Shown here one piece after another: positions 1 to 11,989 of a DNA stretch of 64,000 nt. The notes under the pieces were generated by a model. The model worked only from the letters and a program-made list of their open reading frames with translations. It did no database searches and was not told where the DNA came from. Origin of the DNA: Artemisia argyi (lineage: Eukaryota; Streptophyta; Magnoliopsida; Asterales; Asteraceae); the NCBI GenBank assembly GCA_030686995.1, contig CM060709.1:18505360-18569359 (forward strand), in the 5' to 3' direction. Both the position numbers and the translations under genes were made by a program. Position 1 is the stretch's first letter, and each line of letters begins with the position of its first letter.

Positions 1-1212
1 CAACGCTCAACATTTCACTTGACCATTTCCATTTTATATGTAGTTAAGATGATTGTAAAGTTTTTTATTGTTTTGTTTTTTTCCGAACATATCTTGTCAT
101 TCTTCGTTATTATATTTTCTTGTCCTTTAGCACCGAAAGTTGTTGTTAGGTTGACTTGAGGTTCTTCGCGTGTTTCGTTCGATATGTTCCTTTGTAATCT
201 GCGATAAAAAAATAAAAGATTATCAGAGTGTCAAAGTTTATTTTTATGTTATAACATTCTTACCTTTCTTTGAACAAAGATATACATTTGTTGTTGTCAT
301 TAATATAAATCTTCGATGCTTTGTTGACGCTTGATACTTGTTGTTTGTCTGCATGTATGATTTCGAATAAGGGAGGGTCATTTGGTCCTCCATCTATTAT
401 GAAATGGGGTCACTTAGCCCAAGACACTGTTAAACTATTTGAAACCCCAAGCCTTACAACTGGTGGGTAGCGGACAAGGAAAAGCTCATGAATTAGCTGC
501 AGAGGAAATGGAACCATACTTTGCTTTTATCTGATGAAAAAATCCTAACAGAGTTGGGCGTTCCATGAATTTCAACTTCCCCACTTATGTTTGATTTTAG
601 CCATGGATGTGTATATGCATTACATATCAGACCTTTCCATTTTATCATAAATGTAAAGCACAAAAGTTATCATTAAGTCATCAAAATCATTAAACTTGGT
701 AAACACTAAAACCATTCACTGCTCAATTGTAATGGATTTAGCAAACTTTAATCTCATCACACATTGCCCAATATTCACCACTAAAAGAGATGTATCATGT
801 ACTTGTCACTTGAGGCCAGTCCATCGAAGCAACCATCTGCATAATAATAAAGAAATCAAGCTCAAAAGAACATTTATGATACACAAACAGGGGAAAATGG
901 TATGTCATGGGTCAGATAATACAAAAAATATGTAGAGGTGGAAAATGAGTGGGTCAGGTAATTCAGAAAATATTTACAGGCCAAATCGGTCATTTCAATT
1001 TGAGGTAAAACATGTCAAGTTAGGCCGCCCTGGTAACAATTTGTCAAAAAAATTTATCTTTAAAACTAATTACGTAATTATCAATGTATTAATTCAGACT
1101 TTAAACACCGTAATGGTAATCTGATTCTTCAACAACTTCAAAAAAAAATTAATAAATAAAAATAAAATAAAAACTCATAAATTAAAACACACGATTTGCT
1201 AACAGCACTTAC
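1..1212. other. No gene recognised
   Basis: AT-rich sequence with only short open frames. A stretch near 410-500 has a possible 3' splice site on the minus strand, but the frame behind it closes within about 20 codons, so I do not call an exon. It may belong to the minus-strand gene whose exon-like segments begin at 1213. Confidence 0.4.
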
Positions 1213-4200
1213 CAATAATCTGGTGGTTACCAAAGTCCGGGGAACATTATCCTGTTGATACATGATCCGCGGGACACCAATATCAAGTGTATCGGCCGGT
1301 GCACACCATTCACCAAGCAACAACATTGCTTCTATGGCATCTACATATGATGTCATCACATTCACATGTTCATTCTTAACCTGCATTTTATCATTTATAT
1401 TACTCTGTTATTCAATTGACATATATATGCACTCTAGCTATGATTTTAAGCATACTTACTAATTATACCTAAGCAAAAGCGATGGGTTCTCCTTGAGAAT
1501 CAAAAAGGTTTTCTTGCTTAGCCATGTAAACTATCAATGCAGTAAGATAATGCATCTCGTTCTCATTATAAGTAAGCCGAATTATTAAGCAATTCGCTAA
1601 CTTGCTGTTAGAAAAAAGGAATTTTCCTACCCATGTACATGTCAGGTTACCGAATACCAATAAGACAAATATACTACTTGTTCAAAGTTGAAACCCCATG
1701 AAACCATCTTATACAGCATATACCATTATGTAAATAGCACTACAAACATGCTAACCTGTATATGATAATACTTTTGATATTAACTAATAGATAATTACTT
1801 TTTAGATAATGGTACAAAAACATGAATTATATTCATCAATTAAGTCATATAACACAGATGCATGCATATAATTAATATACGCATCCCCTTGTTTGCAGGT
1901 ATTATAAACTAATACCAATACCGCGCCTCGAACGTGTGACCTCCAGGTTACACCAACCAACTCGTAACCATTGGAGCCAACACAAGGCCGATAAATTAAT
2001 ATACGCATAAATTGGGCCATAATTCCATTCTGGATGTACATACATAAGGACTAATATGGAGAATTGCATATATACTATAAGGACTAATATGGAGAATTGC
2101 ATATATACCATAATCGTTAAAACAAAAAAATATGTTCATTAAAAGATAAAACCTCATGTCAACCAACCTGTTCTTTGCTAACACTTAAATGAAGTGATAA
2201 GACCATGGTCTGCAAATGCAAATAGTGAGGAGCTTGGTATAGTTGATATAACTTATAGATGGGATGATTTGGAAGTTATATGTAACGGCCCAAATTGGTA
2301 AAATAAAGAAAAAAACAGTTTAGAAACAAACGGGAGCTAGGCACCTGAAAGTCGCTCCAAATGTATCTCTTGAGTATAAACCTCTATTTACTTGTAATCA
2401 TCATATTCAATACACTATTTATTTCTATTCAAAGATTAGTAACATTTAGGACAAAAGTCTTTCGTGTCCAACCTACTGGACCCGTACAAAAATGACCGTT
2501 TCCCAATCCCATTATTCATCCTATCAAACCCGCCCCCGGTAATGCTACCTCCAAATAATATTCATGGTAGTTTAGAAAACAGAAAGAAAAATAATGAAAC
2601 TCACGTGTTCTTTGGATCACTACCAGCGATAATGCACCACTCTTCATGTTCCAAGGCAGGGTAGTTGAGCTTTAGAGGCATACTGCCGACAAGATCATCC
2701 CACTTAGATTCCATCAGATTCAATATCACATTGTTTTGTTTCGGGGTGCTTAAAGAGGAAACCATTGACAAAAAATTCACAAGTGTAAAAAATCTGAAAT
2801 CCATATGTGCTGGCTGTAGATTGCCGATCATGTAACCTCCCTCTCCCGGGATCCAATATCACCAGTAATTGTGCTGTATACCACAACGCTACAATAAGTC
2901 AACAATAGTTTCAACAACCATAATACCAACATAGATAAACAAAAACATTTAAATCTTTACCATAATCAACGGGTGAAACACGAACTATAGCCGATTCACC
3001 AAAATCCTTATACCATCAAGTGGAGCAGTTCTTATTTTAAAACTTGCAGGCATTAGCCATGTCCCGAACTATAACAATCCACAGTTTTCTCCCAACTCTT
3101 GAGAAAACAACAAAAAACTAACACAATCTTAAACCATATGTTGGCATAATTTTACAATCATTGAACTAAATTTCCGACTGCTCATATTTCAATGTGTTTA
3201 TTTACTTCGGAATTAAAACAGGTACCGGCCTACCCCTTTCTAAAACACTAGAAAGGTGCCCCGCGTTGGGGTGAAGAGGAGGGAGGTGGGGTGGTGGAAA
3301 GTGGTTGTTGGGGTGGTTGTTGAGGTGGTTATAAATTGTTGGGGGTGGTTGCTGAAGTGGTTATAAATTGTTGGGGGTGATTGTTAGGGGTGGTTGTTTC
3401 CATAATTAGTAAGTAAAAGTCTGAATTTTTAAGCCTTTCTAATTATAGAATAGTCCTAAATACATTATATAGTAGTATAAATATGGCATACACATTTTCT
3501 TTTGTATAAGTGGTCAAATTTCTATAAGATAAGCATAAAGAGTGTTTTAGATGGCTTATATGCTTCAAACAAATGCAATAAACAGATTAGTAACTAAATA
3601 AGTAATCTCAATTCATCCCTTTTAGATCATGGAAATTGTTTTATGTAGTTGAGACTTAATTTGTCACCACATTCCAAAAACCTGTTAACTTGATCAGTAT
3701 GGTCTTGAACTCAATTATCCAATGTTGGCATCTTAAAAGCAAAATTCAGCTACAAAATTTAAACCACACACTTTATTAAATCCACAAATTCGATGAAAAT
3801 TAACACTTAAAAAACCTAATTAACATGTTGGGCATCCTGAAAGCAATGAAAAAACCCAAACTTGAGGACAGATCAAGACAAGGGTGGGAGATCCGAATTG
3901 GCCTATTGAGTAGCGTTTCAATATCAACAAATATTTATAGAGATGTTAGTAATTTACTACAAAACTTAGAACAATGAACGAAAAAAACCAAATCACATAT
4001 CTAAAACATAACCAACGTTTACCTTTACTTATAGAGAACCTATCATTTTTTTGCATCTCAACACACATATCATCACTTATATTTTTAGTAAAAGATTAAG
4101 GAAATAAAAAAAATACTGGCAAAAACTTTGTGTAGTAACTTTCATGGGTATTTCAATAGAGCATTCCAACTTTAGACATTATTTTAGTAAGTTTCAAACA

Positions 4201-4962
4201 TTTTGTTTTCATTTTTGCTGTGTCTTCATAATCCGTCTACTTGACCCATTGGAGGTAAAAATAAAAAGGCTTAACTGAACCCATATAAAACTTTCCCCTT
4301 TTACAGGTAACATGCATAACATATCCCCAATCACATGAACAAATAAATCTTTAACTAAACTAATTATACAAAAATTAACTCAATGCCTGAATGCTCAATA
4401 CACCAATCACATGAATCGAAAACACTAAGCAAAGAAGAAGATGGACCTGATCTTTGAGTGTCCTTTTGCCTTTTCTTTGTTATGATATTGGATGTTTCCT
4501 AGCCGACCCGTCCCAGCTCATCCAAGTTTGAATTGTCTTTATAGTGATATATTACCCAACTTGTTATGATATTGGATATCTAGCCACCCATTTGAGGCAC
4601 CTGCATAAATCATATTATATTATCATCACTCTGCTTATGTAAAAAAATTACATAATTGACTTATCACAATAAGTACCTTGCAGTCTTGCACATGTTCATA
4701 GATAAACTTTAATATCTCTAGTAAAAGTTCATCCGAGTCATGAACAATGATTGATTTGTTTAACTAATTAATGAAGCTAATGAGATAATAAACACCTTTA
4801 GCTTACCGCGAACACAAGTCCTGCTTATTGGAGTTTGTAAGAGACATTAAACGCCAAGCTATGGCATGTATTCTCAAATTGAACCTAAATCTAAAGGAGT
4901 CTTACACAAAAGTTTGCTTGTTCACTTGACACATGCTGAAGAGCCACAGCTTCTCTAAAATC
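1213..4962 (-). CDS. Exon-like segments of an unrecognised multi-exon gene (partial or decayed)
   Basis: At least three minus-strand segments look like exons. Segment 1213-1380 is exactly 56 codons, sits between a TGCAG acceptor and a GTAAGT donor, and contains the peptide [18 protein letters not shown]. Segment about 2605-2813 ends at a GTGAGT donor and contains [18 protein letters not shown] and [13 protein letters not shown]; its acceptor is either at 2813/2814 or at 2793/2794. Segment 1469-1604 follows a CTAACAG acceptor, but its open frame ends in TAG exactly at the GTATAA donor-like site. A weaker 19-codon segment lies at 4906-4962. The peptides look like folded, helix-rich protein and not like transposon protein. 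I do not recognise the family. The in-frame TAG and the gaps between exons leave it open whether this is a working gene, a fragment or a pseudogene. The presumed 5' end would lie near 5.5 kb. Confidence 0.35.
2045..2110. repeat. Tandem duplication, 33 bp x 2
   Basis: Units 2045-2077 and 2078-2110 differ at one visible position (cta versus cca at the end). It lies in presumed intronic or intergenic sequence. Confidence 0.9.
3248..3481 (-). mobile_element. Short non-autonomous Helitron
   Basis: Read on the minus strand, the 3' end shows a GC hairpin (CCCCAACGCGGGG) followed by CACCTTT and CTAG, with T as the next host base, which is the Helitron 3' signature. The 5' end reads TTTATACTACTATATAATG with host A before it. 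This closely matches the 5' end of the Helitron at 51862 except that the expected TC is TT. The interior (about 3280-3400) consists of imperfect GGTGGTTGTTGGGG-like repeats. It is far too short to code for a RepHel protein. Confidence 0.6.
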
Positions 4963-5068
4963 CTGAATGATGTTTATCCAAATAAAAGGAGTATGTAACC
5001 TGATCCAATAAAAAAACAAAGAATGTCTAAATTAGTTTAATTTACCTTTTCAATTGAAAAAACAACAA

Positions 5069-5138
5069 TAACAAAATCATACAAATTTTAAGTTCAATAT
5101 GGTTAACAAAATCATACAAATTTTTAGTTCAGTATGGT
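5069..5138. repeat. Tandem duplication, 35 bp x 2
   Basis: Units 5069-5103 and 5104-5138 share the core ACAAAATCATACAAATTT and the end TATGGT, with two visible differences. Confidence 0.85.
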
Positions 5139-5904
5139 TCACCAAACTTAAGTATTTATTTAGTTAATGATATAGCTTATAATACAAACCCAATAAGAGT
5201 ATATAAATTTCATAGTTAAAGAATGAACTCCCGATGATGTTTTTGTCCATGAGGGATTAGAAAAATGATAAGTACACCCGTTAAACCCTAAATCCGAAAC
5301 CCTTATTTTTCCGCAAACTGAAACAAAATTAAGGAAAAGTAAAAAGCCTTTTAGAATGTAAACCCATGATTAATTAAGCTATAAAGAGTAAAAGTTTGAA
5401 AAGAACACTTACAAAATCCATTGAAAATAAAACCTTCACATAAGCAAATATAAAAATCTAGTCTCAAACACGAATTGAAAAAAATAATGTATTGTACCTC
5501 CTTTGTGAAGCCACGAATAAGCATGAATAACCCATGATCGATCGAGTTTTCAAAAAGGTGATATTTGATGAGTCGATTTTGTTTTGGTAAAATTAGGGCT
5601 ATGTTTGGTTGTGGTTTTGTTTTTTGAAATTTTTGTTTAAACCCCTGAAGATATTGTAGATTTACCCCACTTTTTTAAAGTTTTATTTTTTCATAGTTTT
5701 GACACATATAATTTTTCACTCACTTTTCACCTAAAACGAATTTACAAATTTTTTTGGTTAAATTAAGAAATATTTAAGCTTCCTTTTATTAAAAATCTTT
5801 AAAATAAAAAATAAAATAATTAAATTATTACTTAATAAGGAATGATTTAATTATTTTGAAATGAAAAAGTCCCTACTAGAGGATTTGTTGTATTAGGAAA
5901 AAGA

Positions 5905-6655
5905 TATGAGGCATAATTTGACAAGAGTTTGAAGGATAGAGGATTTCGTTGTACTAGTACCCAAACTAAAACACAAGATCAGATCATGGATCGGTTCAGG
6001 GGATTGAAGGACAGTTACTCAAACTGAGGACATCACAAAAAAACAAAACGGAAGATCGAAGACGAATAGCTTAGCATCTAATATTTATTTTACTATCTAG
6101 TTGAAAGTTTTTCTATGTTATGAATCTAGTTAGGTTTTGAGACTTGTCTCTTTAATTATTTGACTACTTTGGAGTATTTGCAAATTACCAGTTTGTATTT
6201 TGTTAGTTTGATTAGTTGAATTTCAGTTTGTTATTCAATTGTTGAAAAACTACTTTGCTATTTAGAAATTGAAGTCTGTAATTGCTTGAATGTTCTAATG
6301 CCTGTAGCGATAACGATGTTGATTATGGTCAAGTTTTAAGTATTGTTTAGGGATGTGTAATCTAGTTTAGATTAACCGAGCTTATGCGTTTATCAATTAG
6401 AATTGGTAGTTTCTCTAAGGCCTAATGTTATCAAAAATTAAGTCATAAGAGCTTGTTTAAGACCGGTTGTTTGATAAGAGAATTAATCAAAGAGCTTGTT
6501 TTGTTTATCAAAACATTAAAGAGAGACAAGTTGTTAGAGCCTGTTAACGACCCTAACCAATTTATTCTAAAGTATATGAAACATTTTAGCATCGATGATT
6601 AACAATGGATTCATACTTAGATTGCACCTTTGACTAGATTGTATTTACTCACAAA
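5905..6655 (+). repeat. LTR-like dispersed repeat, copy 1
   Basis: This stretch is repeated in the same orientation at 48415-49020. Shared landmarks include GATAACGATGTTGATTATGG, TTTAAGACCGGTTGTTTGAT and ATTGCACCTTTGACTAGATT. Copy 1 holds about 120 bp around 6000-6060 and 6340-6410 that copy 2 lacks. The second copy continues into sequence typical of plant Ty3/gypsy LTR ends, whereas this copy is interrupted at 6655 by the tandem array. I interpret it as a decayed LTR fragment, not a gene. Confidence 0.6.
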
Positions 6656-8194
6656 CATTCCGCGAAAAATCATCTTACTTGCAACAAATTTCAAAAATAA
6701 AAATAAAACAAAACTTTGAACGTTCATCTTCCCCTTGCAACAAATTTGTCAAATAACAATAAAACAAAACGTCACCTTACTTGCAACAAAATTGTCAAAT
6801 AACATTAAAACTTGCAATAAATTTGTCAAATAACATTAAAACAAAACATTGTGTGCAACTTCACACCATCATGTAGTACAACATTAAAGCAAAACTCATC
6901 TCACATTCCACTACCAACGGAGCTGTCAAACCTCGTCTCGCATTCCAAGAAAATTCATCTTATTTGCAACAAATTTCAAAAGTAACAATAAAACAAAACT
7001 TTGAACATTCACCTTACTTGCAACAAAATTTTCAAATAACAATAAAACAAAATGTCACCTTACTTGCAACAAATTTGTCAAATAATATTAAAACAAAACA
7101 TGATGCTGGCGAAGTTAATATGTATGCAACTTTAGACCATCATGTAGTACAACATTTAAACAAAACTCATCTCACATTCCACTACCAACGAAGCTGTCAA
7201 ACCTCGTCTCGCATTCCACGAAAATTCATCTTACTTGCAACAAATTTCAAAAATAACAATAAAACAAAACTTTGAACATTCACCTTACTTGCAACAAATT
7301 TGTCAAATCACAATAAAACAAAACATCACTTTACTTGCAACAAATTTGTCAAATAACATTAAAAAAAAAACAACATGATGCTTGCGAAGTTAATATTTTT
7401 GCAACTTCACACCATCATGTAGTACAACATTAAAACAAAACTCATCTCACATTCCACTGCCAACGGAACTGTCAAACCTCATCTCGCATTCCACGAAAAT
7501 TCATCTTATTGCAACAAATTTCAAAAATAACAATAAAACAAAACTTTGAACATTCACCTTCCACTTGCAACAAATTTGTCAAATAACATTAAAACTTGCA
7601 ACAAAATTTTCAAATAACATTAAAACAAAACAACATGATGCTGGCAAAGTTAATATTTGTGCAACTTCACGTACACCATCATGTAGTACAACATTAAAAC
7701 AAAACTCATCTCACGTTCCACAGCCAACGGAGCTGTCAAACCTCATCTCGCATTCCACGAAAATTCATCTTATTGCAAGAAATTTCAAAAATAACAATAT
7801 AACTTTGAACATTCACCTTCCCCTTGCAACAAATTTGTCAAATAACATTAAAACTTGCAACAAAATTTTCAAATAACGTTAAAACAAAACAACATGATGC
7901 TGGCGAAGTTAATATTTGTGCAACTTCACACCATCATGTAGTACAACATTAAAACAAAAATCATCTCACATTCCACTGCCAACGGAGCTGTCAAACCTCA
8001 TCTCGCGTTCCACGAAAATTCATCTTATTGCAACAAATTTCAAAAATAATAATAAAACAAAACTTTGAACATTCACCTTCCCCTTGCAACAAATTTGTCA
8101 AATAACATTAAAACTTGCAACAAAATTTTCAAATAACATTAAAACAAAACAACATGATGCTGGCGAAGTTAACATGTGTGCAACTTCACACCAT
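6656..8194. repeat. Tandem array of 258-284 bp units, about 5.7 copies
   Basis: The landmark CATTCCACGAAAATTCATCT or close variants recurs near 6657, 6941, 7211, 7488, 7750 and 8008, giving periods of about 284, 270, 277, 262 and 258 bp. Each unit is itself built from 40-60 bp sub-repeats around CTTGCAACAAATTTGTCAAA, ending in TAACAATAAAACAAAAC or TAACATTAAAACAAAAC. It also carries one stretch with CATCATGTAGTACAACATT. The two roughly 100-codon open frames in it (6964-7275 and 7565-7876) are repeat translations and not genes. The array starts abruptly inside the LTR-like repeat, so it was either inserted there or expanded there. Confidence 0.9.
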
Positions 8195-8747
8195 AAGCGT
8201 CAACGTTATATATACTTTTTTTTTCTTTTTTTTTCTTCAATGTGGGATTAACTCACTATAATCATAGATTGTTGTTATAATAATAAAGGATGAATCAATT
8301 TCTGACAAACCCTTTTGATAAATCCTTTTTACTGAGAATGCATAGTTAGTCAAAATGAGGGTCCAAAACGCAAGCTAAACCTATTTGCTAGCTTCAAAGA
8401 TTCTTAGATTCAGGTATTTATTATGAACAATGCGATTCAATAGTTGAATAGAGTAGTATGATAAGCAACTAGTTATAAATATCTCACACAACTTTGTCAT
8501 ACATAATTTAAATCCACAAACACTTAGTTGAGGAGAATCTCACTATGGGAAAAATTAATTTTTTATCGACATGTAAAGACGTAATAGAACAATAAAAAAC
8601 ATATTATCGTGAAACGATATCCGTCAACATTTCTAGCTAATCAGGGTGGCATGTACCGTTTGAGAGGAAAGAGTTAGTTTTAAACAACTACTTTAAGCGT
8701 TATATTGATTTGCAAGTGTATTTTGTTTCATACTTAAGCAATATAGC
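8195..8747. other. No gene recognised
   Basis: AT-rich intergenic DNA with a T-rich tract at 8215-8237. I see no coding signal or repeat structure. Confidence 0.5.
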
Positions 8748-9315
8748 ACCAAACTTTTTTCTACATACCAAGGTACTAATCTCCACACTCTATCTTCCCT
8801 CCATCTTTATTTGATCTAATGGATGAGATTAATCCTAACAATTTAAAAAACACACTTTCATCATTTTTTTCAAATATTAATATCTTTCAAACCGTTAATC
8901 GTTATACGAAAAAAAATATACCGTTACGACGAGCATTTAATTATCTTTCTATAGATAGGCATTTTGATATATTTTCGACAATTTTTTTTTTCATTTTTTT
9001 CACGTTTTTTTTCGTGGCAAAAAAAATCACATATGATATATCATATATGATATGTATATATGATTTTTTCGGTCACGAAAAAAAATGTGAAAAAAACAAT
9101 TTTTTTTCGAACGTATATCAATGTGTCCGTCTATAGAAAGATAACTAAATGCTTGTCGCGATAGTGTAATTATTTTCGCTTAACGACTAACGGTTGAAAA
9201 GATATTTAAATTATAAAAAATTGGTGAAATATTAAAATGCTTTTAATCTCAACTATTGATTTCTTTTTAGATAGATGGTGGGGATGAGTCCCTTGGTATG
9301 TAAGAAAAGTTTGGT
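8748..9315. mobile_element. Palindromic MITE (long inverted repeats)
   Basis: The two halves are inverted copies over almost their full length. The outer ends ACCAAACTTTTTTCTACATA (left) and the complement of AAGAAAAGTTTGGT (right) match. GCATTTAATTATCTTTCTAT in the left arm pairs with ATAGAAAGATAACTAAATGC in the right arm. The centre near 9040 is an AT palindrome (ATATGATATATCATATATG). I could not find a convincing target duplication, so the superfamily is open. The open frame at 8819-9136 crosses the fold and is not a gene. The next MITE is inserted at its right edge. Confidence 0.75.
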
Positions 9316-9323
9316 ATTTAATA

Positions 9324-10114
9324 GAGTAAACTTCAAAATACATCCTTGTGGTTTACCCAATTTTGCACCATACATCTCTCTCGAAAAAGTTGCAACAAAT
9401 ACATCCCTCCGTTAGTAAAAGTGAACCAATATACATCCCTCGGATAAAATAAGGACTAACGGTGCAAATTGTTTCTCCATTATTTCCTAACGAGATAGAA
9501 CACATTTGCACCGTTAGTCCTCTGGGTTAACGGTATTTGCACCGTTAGTCCCTTTTATATTTTCTTTTGTTTTTTTAAGTTTTCGTCCATTTTTTTTACG
9601 TTTACGCCCTTTTTTTTACGTTTTCACCCGTTTTTTTACGTTTTCTTCCCTTTTTTTTACGTTTTCACCTGTTTTTTTACGTTTTCGTCCGTTTTTTTTA
9701 CGTTTTCGCGTGTTTTTTTTTTGCGTTTTCGTCCATTTTTTACGTTTTTGTCCGTTTTTACGTTTTTGCCATTTTTTTTACGTTTTCGTCCTTTTTTTAC
9801 GTTTACGCCCGTTTTTTACGTTTTCACCCGGTTTTTTTACATTTTCTTCCGTTTTTTTACGTTTTTGCCTATTTATTACGTTTTCAGCTATATTTTACGT
9901 TTTTGTCTGTTTTTTTGCCTATTTTTTACGTTTTCTCTCATTTTTTTACGTTTTCGCCTGTTTTTACATTTTCGTCCGTTAGTCCTTATTTTAACCAAGG
10001 GATGTGTATCGGTTCACTTTTACTAACGGAGGGATGTATTTGTTACAACTTTTTCGAGAGGGATGTATGGTACGAAATTGGGTAAACCACAGGGATGTAT
10101 TTTGAAGTTTACTC
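9324..10114. mobile_element. Mutator-type MITE with 139 bp TIRs and 9 bp TSD
   Basis: Terminal inverted repeats 9324-9462 and 9976-10114 begin GAGTAAACTTCAAAATACAT and pair throughout with scattered mismatches. A perfect 9 bp target duplication TATTTAATA lies at 9315-9323 and 10115-10123. The 9 bp duplication with long TIRs indicates the Mutator superfamily. The core is a T-rich minisatellite and contains no transposase. The overlapping open frames 9710-10026 only translate that minisatellite. Confidence 0.9.
9560..9990. repeat. Minisatellite, ~20 bp units TTTTTTACGTTTTCGCCCG-like
   Basis: Roughly 20 units with the invariant core TTTTACGTTTTCG and a variable two- to four-base tail (CCCG, TCCG, CCTG). 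The whole array lies between the TIRs of the Mutator-type MITE. A related array in the opposite orientation is at 47.46-47.60 kb. Confidence 0.9.
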
Positions 10115-10194
10115 TATTTAATATAACTCTCCTCATATATAAATTGTTCAACTTTAAGTAGGTGAAGATGGCACGATATGATAGTTTGCCAAAT

Positions 10195-11937
10195 GACAAA
10201 AATACACCGTTGGTCCCTAAACTTTCCACAAAACATTGCCATGCACCCTAAGTTTTGAAAATCGTCGTGGTGTGTACTAACCTCAAGGTTTTTAGGCCGA
10301 TTGCGTCCTTTGACCTAGAATTCTAAGGTCAACGCCCATTTTTAGTTATATCATCAAGGGTATAATAGACCAAACATATTTTCAACCATATCTAAGTTAA
10401 ATCTAACCCAAACTCCTTTAACATCATCATTTTGTGCCTTAGTTGTTGTTTTCCTAAAGTTACTAAGCATGGATCTTGATAGAAATTGTCTATATTAGTG
10501 TGTTCTTTCCTCAAATGGTGTATTGTTAACATCTCGTTAAGAAGTTACTAAATTATATCATGACTAAAATACACCGTTGGTCCCTGCAATACACTGTTGG
10601 TTACACAGTCATTCAATTTTTGGTTGTACGTTGACTTGTGAAAGTCAAACTGATTAAATCCAAACACTGGCTAAACTGCATATGCAGATGCAAACATGCA
10701 ATTGAAAGCAAAAACTCAGAATATCAAGATTAAAATTATCATTAAAATTTTGTTTCGTTATATAATGACATTAATCCGAAGCGTATGCCAAATGTACATC
10801 ATTATAACTGAATGTTTCTAAACATTCATCTTCTTCACTTTCATCATTTTTTTATCCATTTTTATTCTAATTTCCTAATTGCAACATTCTCTTTCTAATG
10901 CTTCTCTGCAACTGCAGAACACCTTCCTTGTATCACTTCAGCATGGCTTCCATCTGCCTCCTCCTTTCCTTCTTCCTGCTCCTTTTCTTCTTCCTTCTCA
11001 TTTTCATCTTCCTCCTGTTCCAACGCACAGCTTCTAGTTGATAGTACCAGCTTTCAGCACCTTCAACTTTGGGTGACTGTTGTTGGTTAGATATAGGGTT
11101 TTATGCTGCCACATTTGCTTCAGTAGTTGGTCTTAATTCATTGTCTTCGATAGCATCTGCATCTCTTGGTCTTTTGTTTCCGGAAAACAAGATTTCAAGT
11201 GAATGTGATTGATGTGTTTGAGGTTGATGATATAAGATTGATATGCAGCAACATGTAGAAGTAACCAATATATACACAAATAATGGGGAAAATGAAGAGT
11301 CTGTATTATATTTCAGAAGCATTTTTGGACTCTTCGATTCCCTATTATTTGTTGGAAATATGAACACATTTACAAGCATTTAGGGACCAACGGTGTATTT
11401 TAGTCATGATTTAAATTTAGTAAACTTCGCACTTAACGAGATCTTTACCTTCTTACTTAACGAGATCTTAACCTTCTCCCGTGTAGATGTTGAGACAGCA
11501 GATGCAAGAACTTTTGGTGAAGCGCTTGCTGCCTCAAAACGTAGGGACCAACGGTGTATTTTAGTCATGATATAATTTAGTAACTTCTTACTTAACAAGA
11601 TGTTAACAATACACCATTTGAGGAAATAACACACTAATATAGTCAATGTTCATCAAGATCCATGCTTAGTAACTTCAGGGAAACAACAATTAAGGCACAA
11701 AATGATGATGTTAAAGGAGTTTGGGTTAGATTTAACTTAGATATGATTGAAAATATGTTTGGTCTATTATACCTTTGATGATAAAACTAAAAATGGGCGT
11801 TGACCTTGGAATTCCAGGTCAAAGGACGCAATCGGCCTCAAAACCTTGAGGTTTGGACGCACCACGACGATTTTCAAAACTTAAGGTGTATGGCGATGTT
11901 TTGTGAAAAGTTTAGGGACCAATGGTGTATTTTTGTC
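10195..11937. mobile_element. 1.7 kb foldback (long-TIR) element with unrelated core
   Basis: Arms 10195-10584 and 11544-11937 are inverted copies of about 390 bp. Both outer ends read GACAAAAATACACCGTTGGT or a close variant. An extra copy of the inner arm edge (GGGACCAACGGTGTATTTTA) lies at 11384. The core, 10585-11543, is not repeated elsewhere in the window. Its minus strand has an open frame, 11379-11101, ending GNKRPRDADAIEDNEL followed by a short tail, then a purine-rich stretch coding many K, R and E. It could be a captured host fragment; I do not recognise it. The target duplication is unclear: the flanks TTGCCAAAT and TCTCCAAAA are only roughly alike. Structure suggests a Mutator-type or foldback element. 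Confidence 0.8.
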
Positions 11938-11989
11938 TCTCCAAAAATTGCTATAGAACCAAAATGATTATGGCAACTTTAACTAGGTG

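Noticed and set aside
410..497. Possible terminal exon of the minus-strand gene
   Set aside because: On recounting the bases the attractive frame does not follow from the acceptor, and the true frame closes at once.
6964..7876. Two 103-codon frames in the tandem array
   Set aside because: They are translations of array units and are not kept in the other units.
6656..8194. CRISPR-like or regulatory repeat array
   Set aside because: Units are long, contiguous and without unique spacers; the setting is a plant genome.
8819..9136. 105-codon frame rich in F, resembling a membrane peptide
   Set aside because: It runs through the fold of a palindromic MITE; the F-rich part is T-tract translation.
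9710..10026. F-rich open frames resembling a repetitive membrane protein
   Set aside because: They translate the TTTTACGTTTTCG minisatellite in two frames at once.
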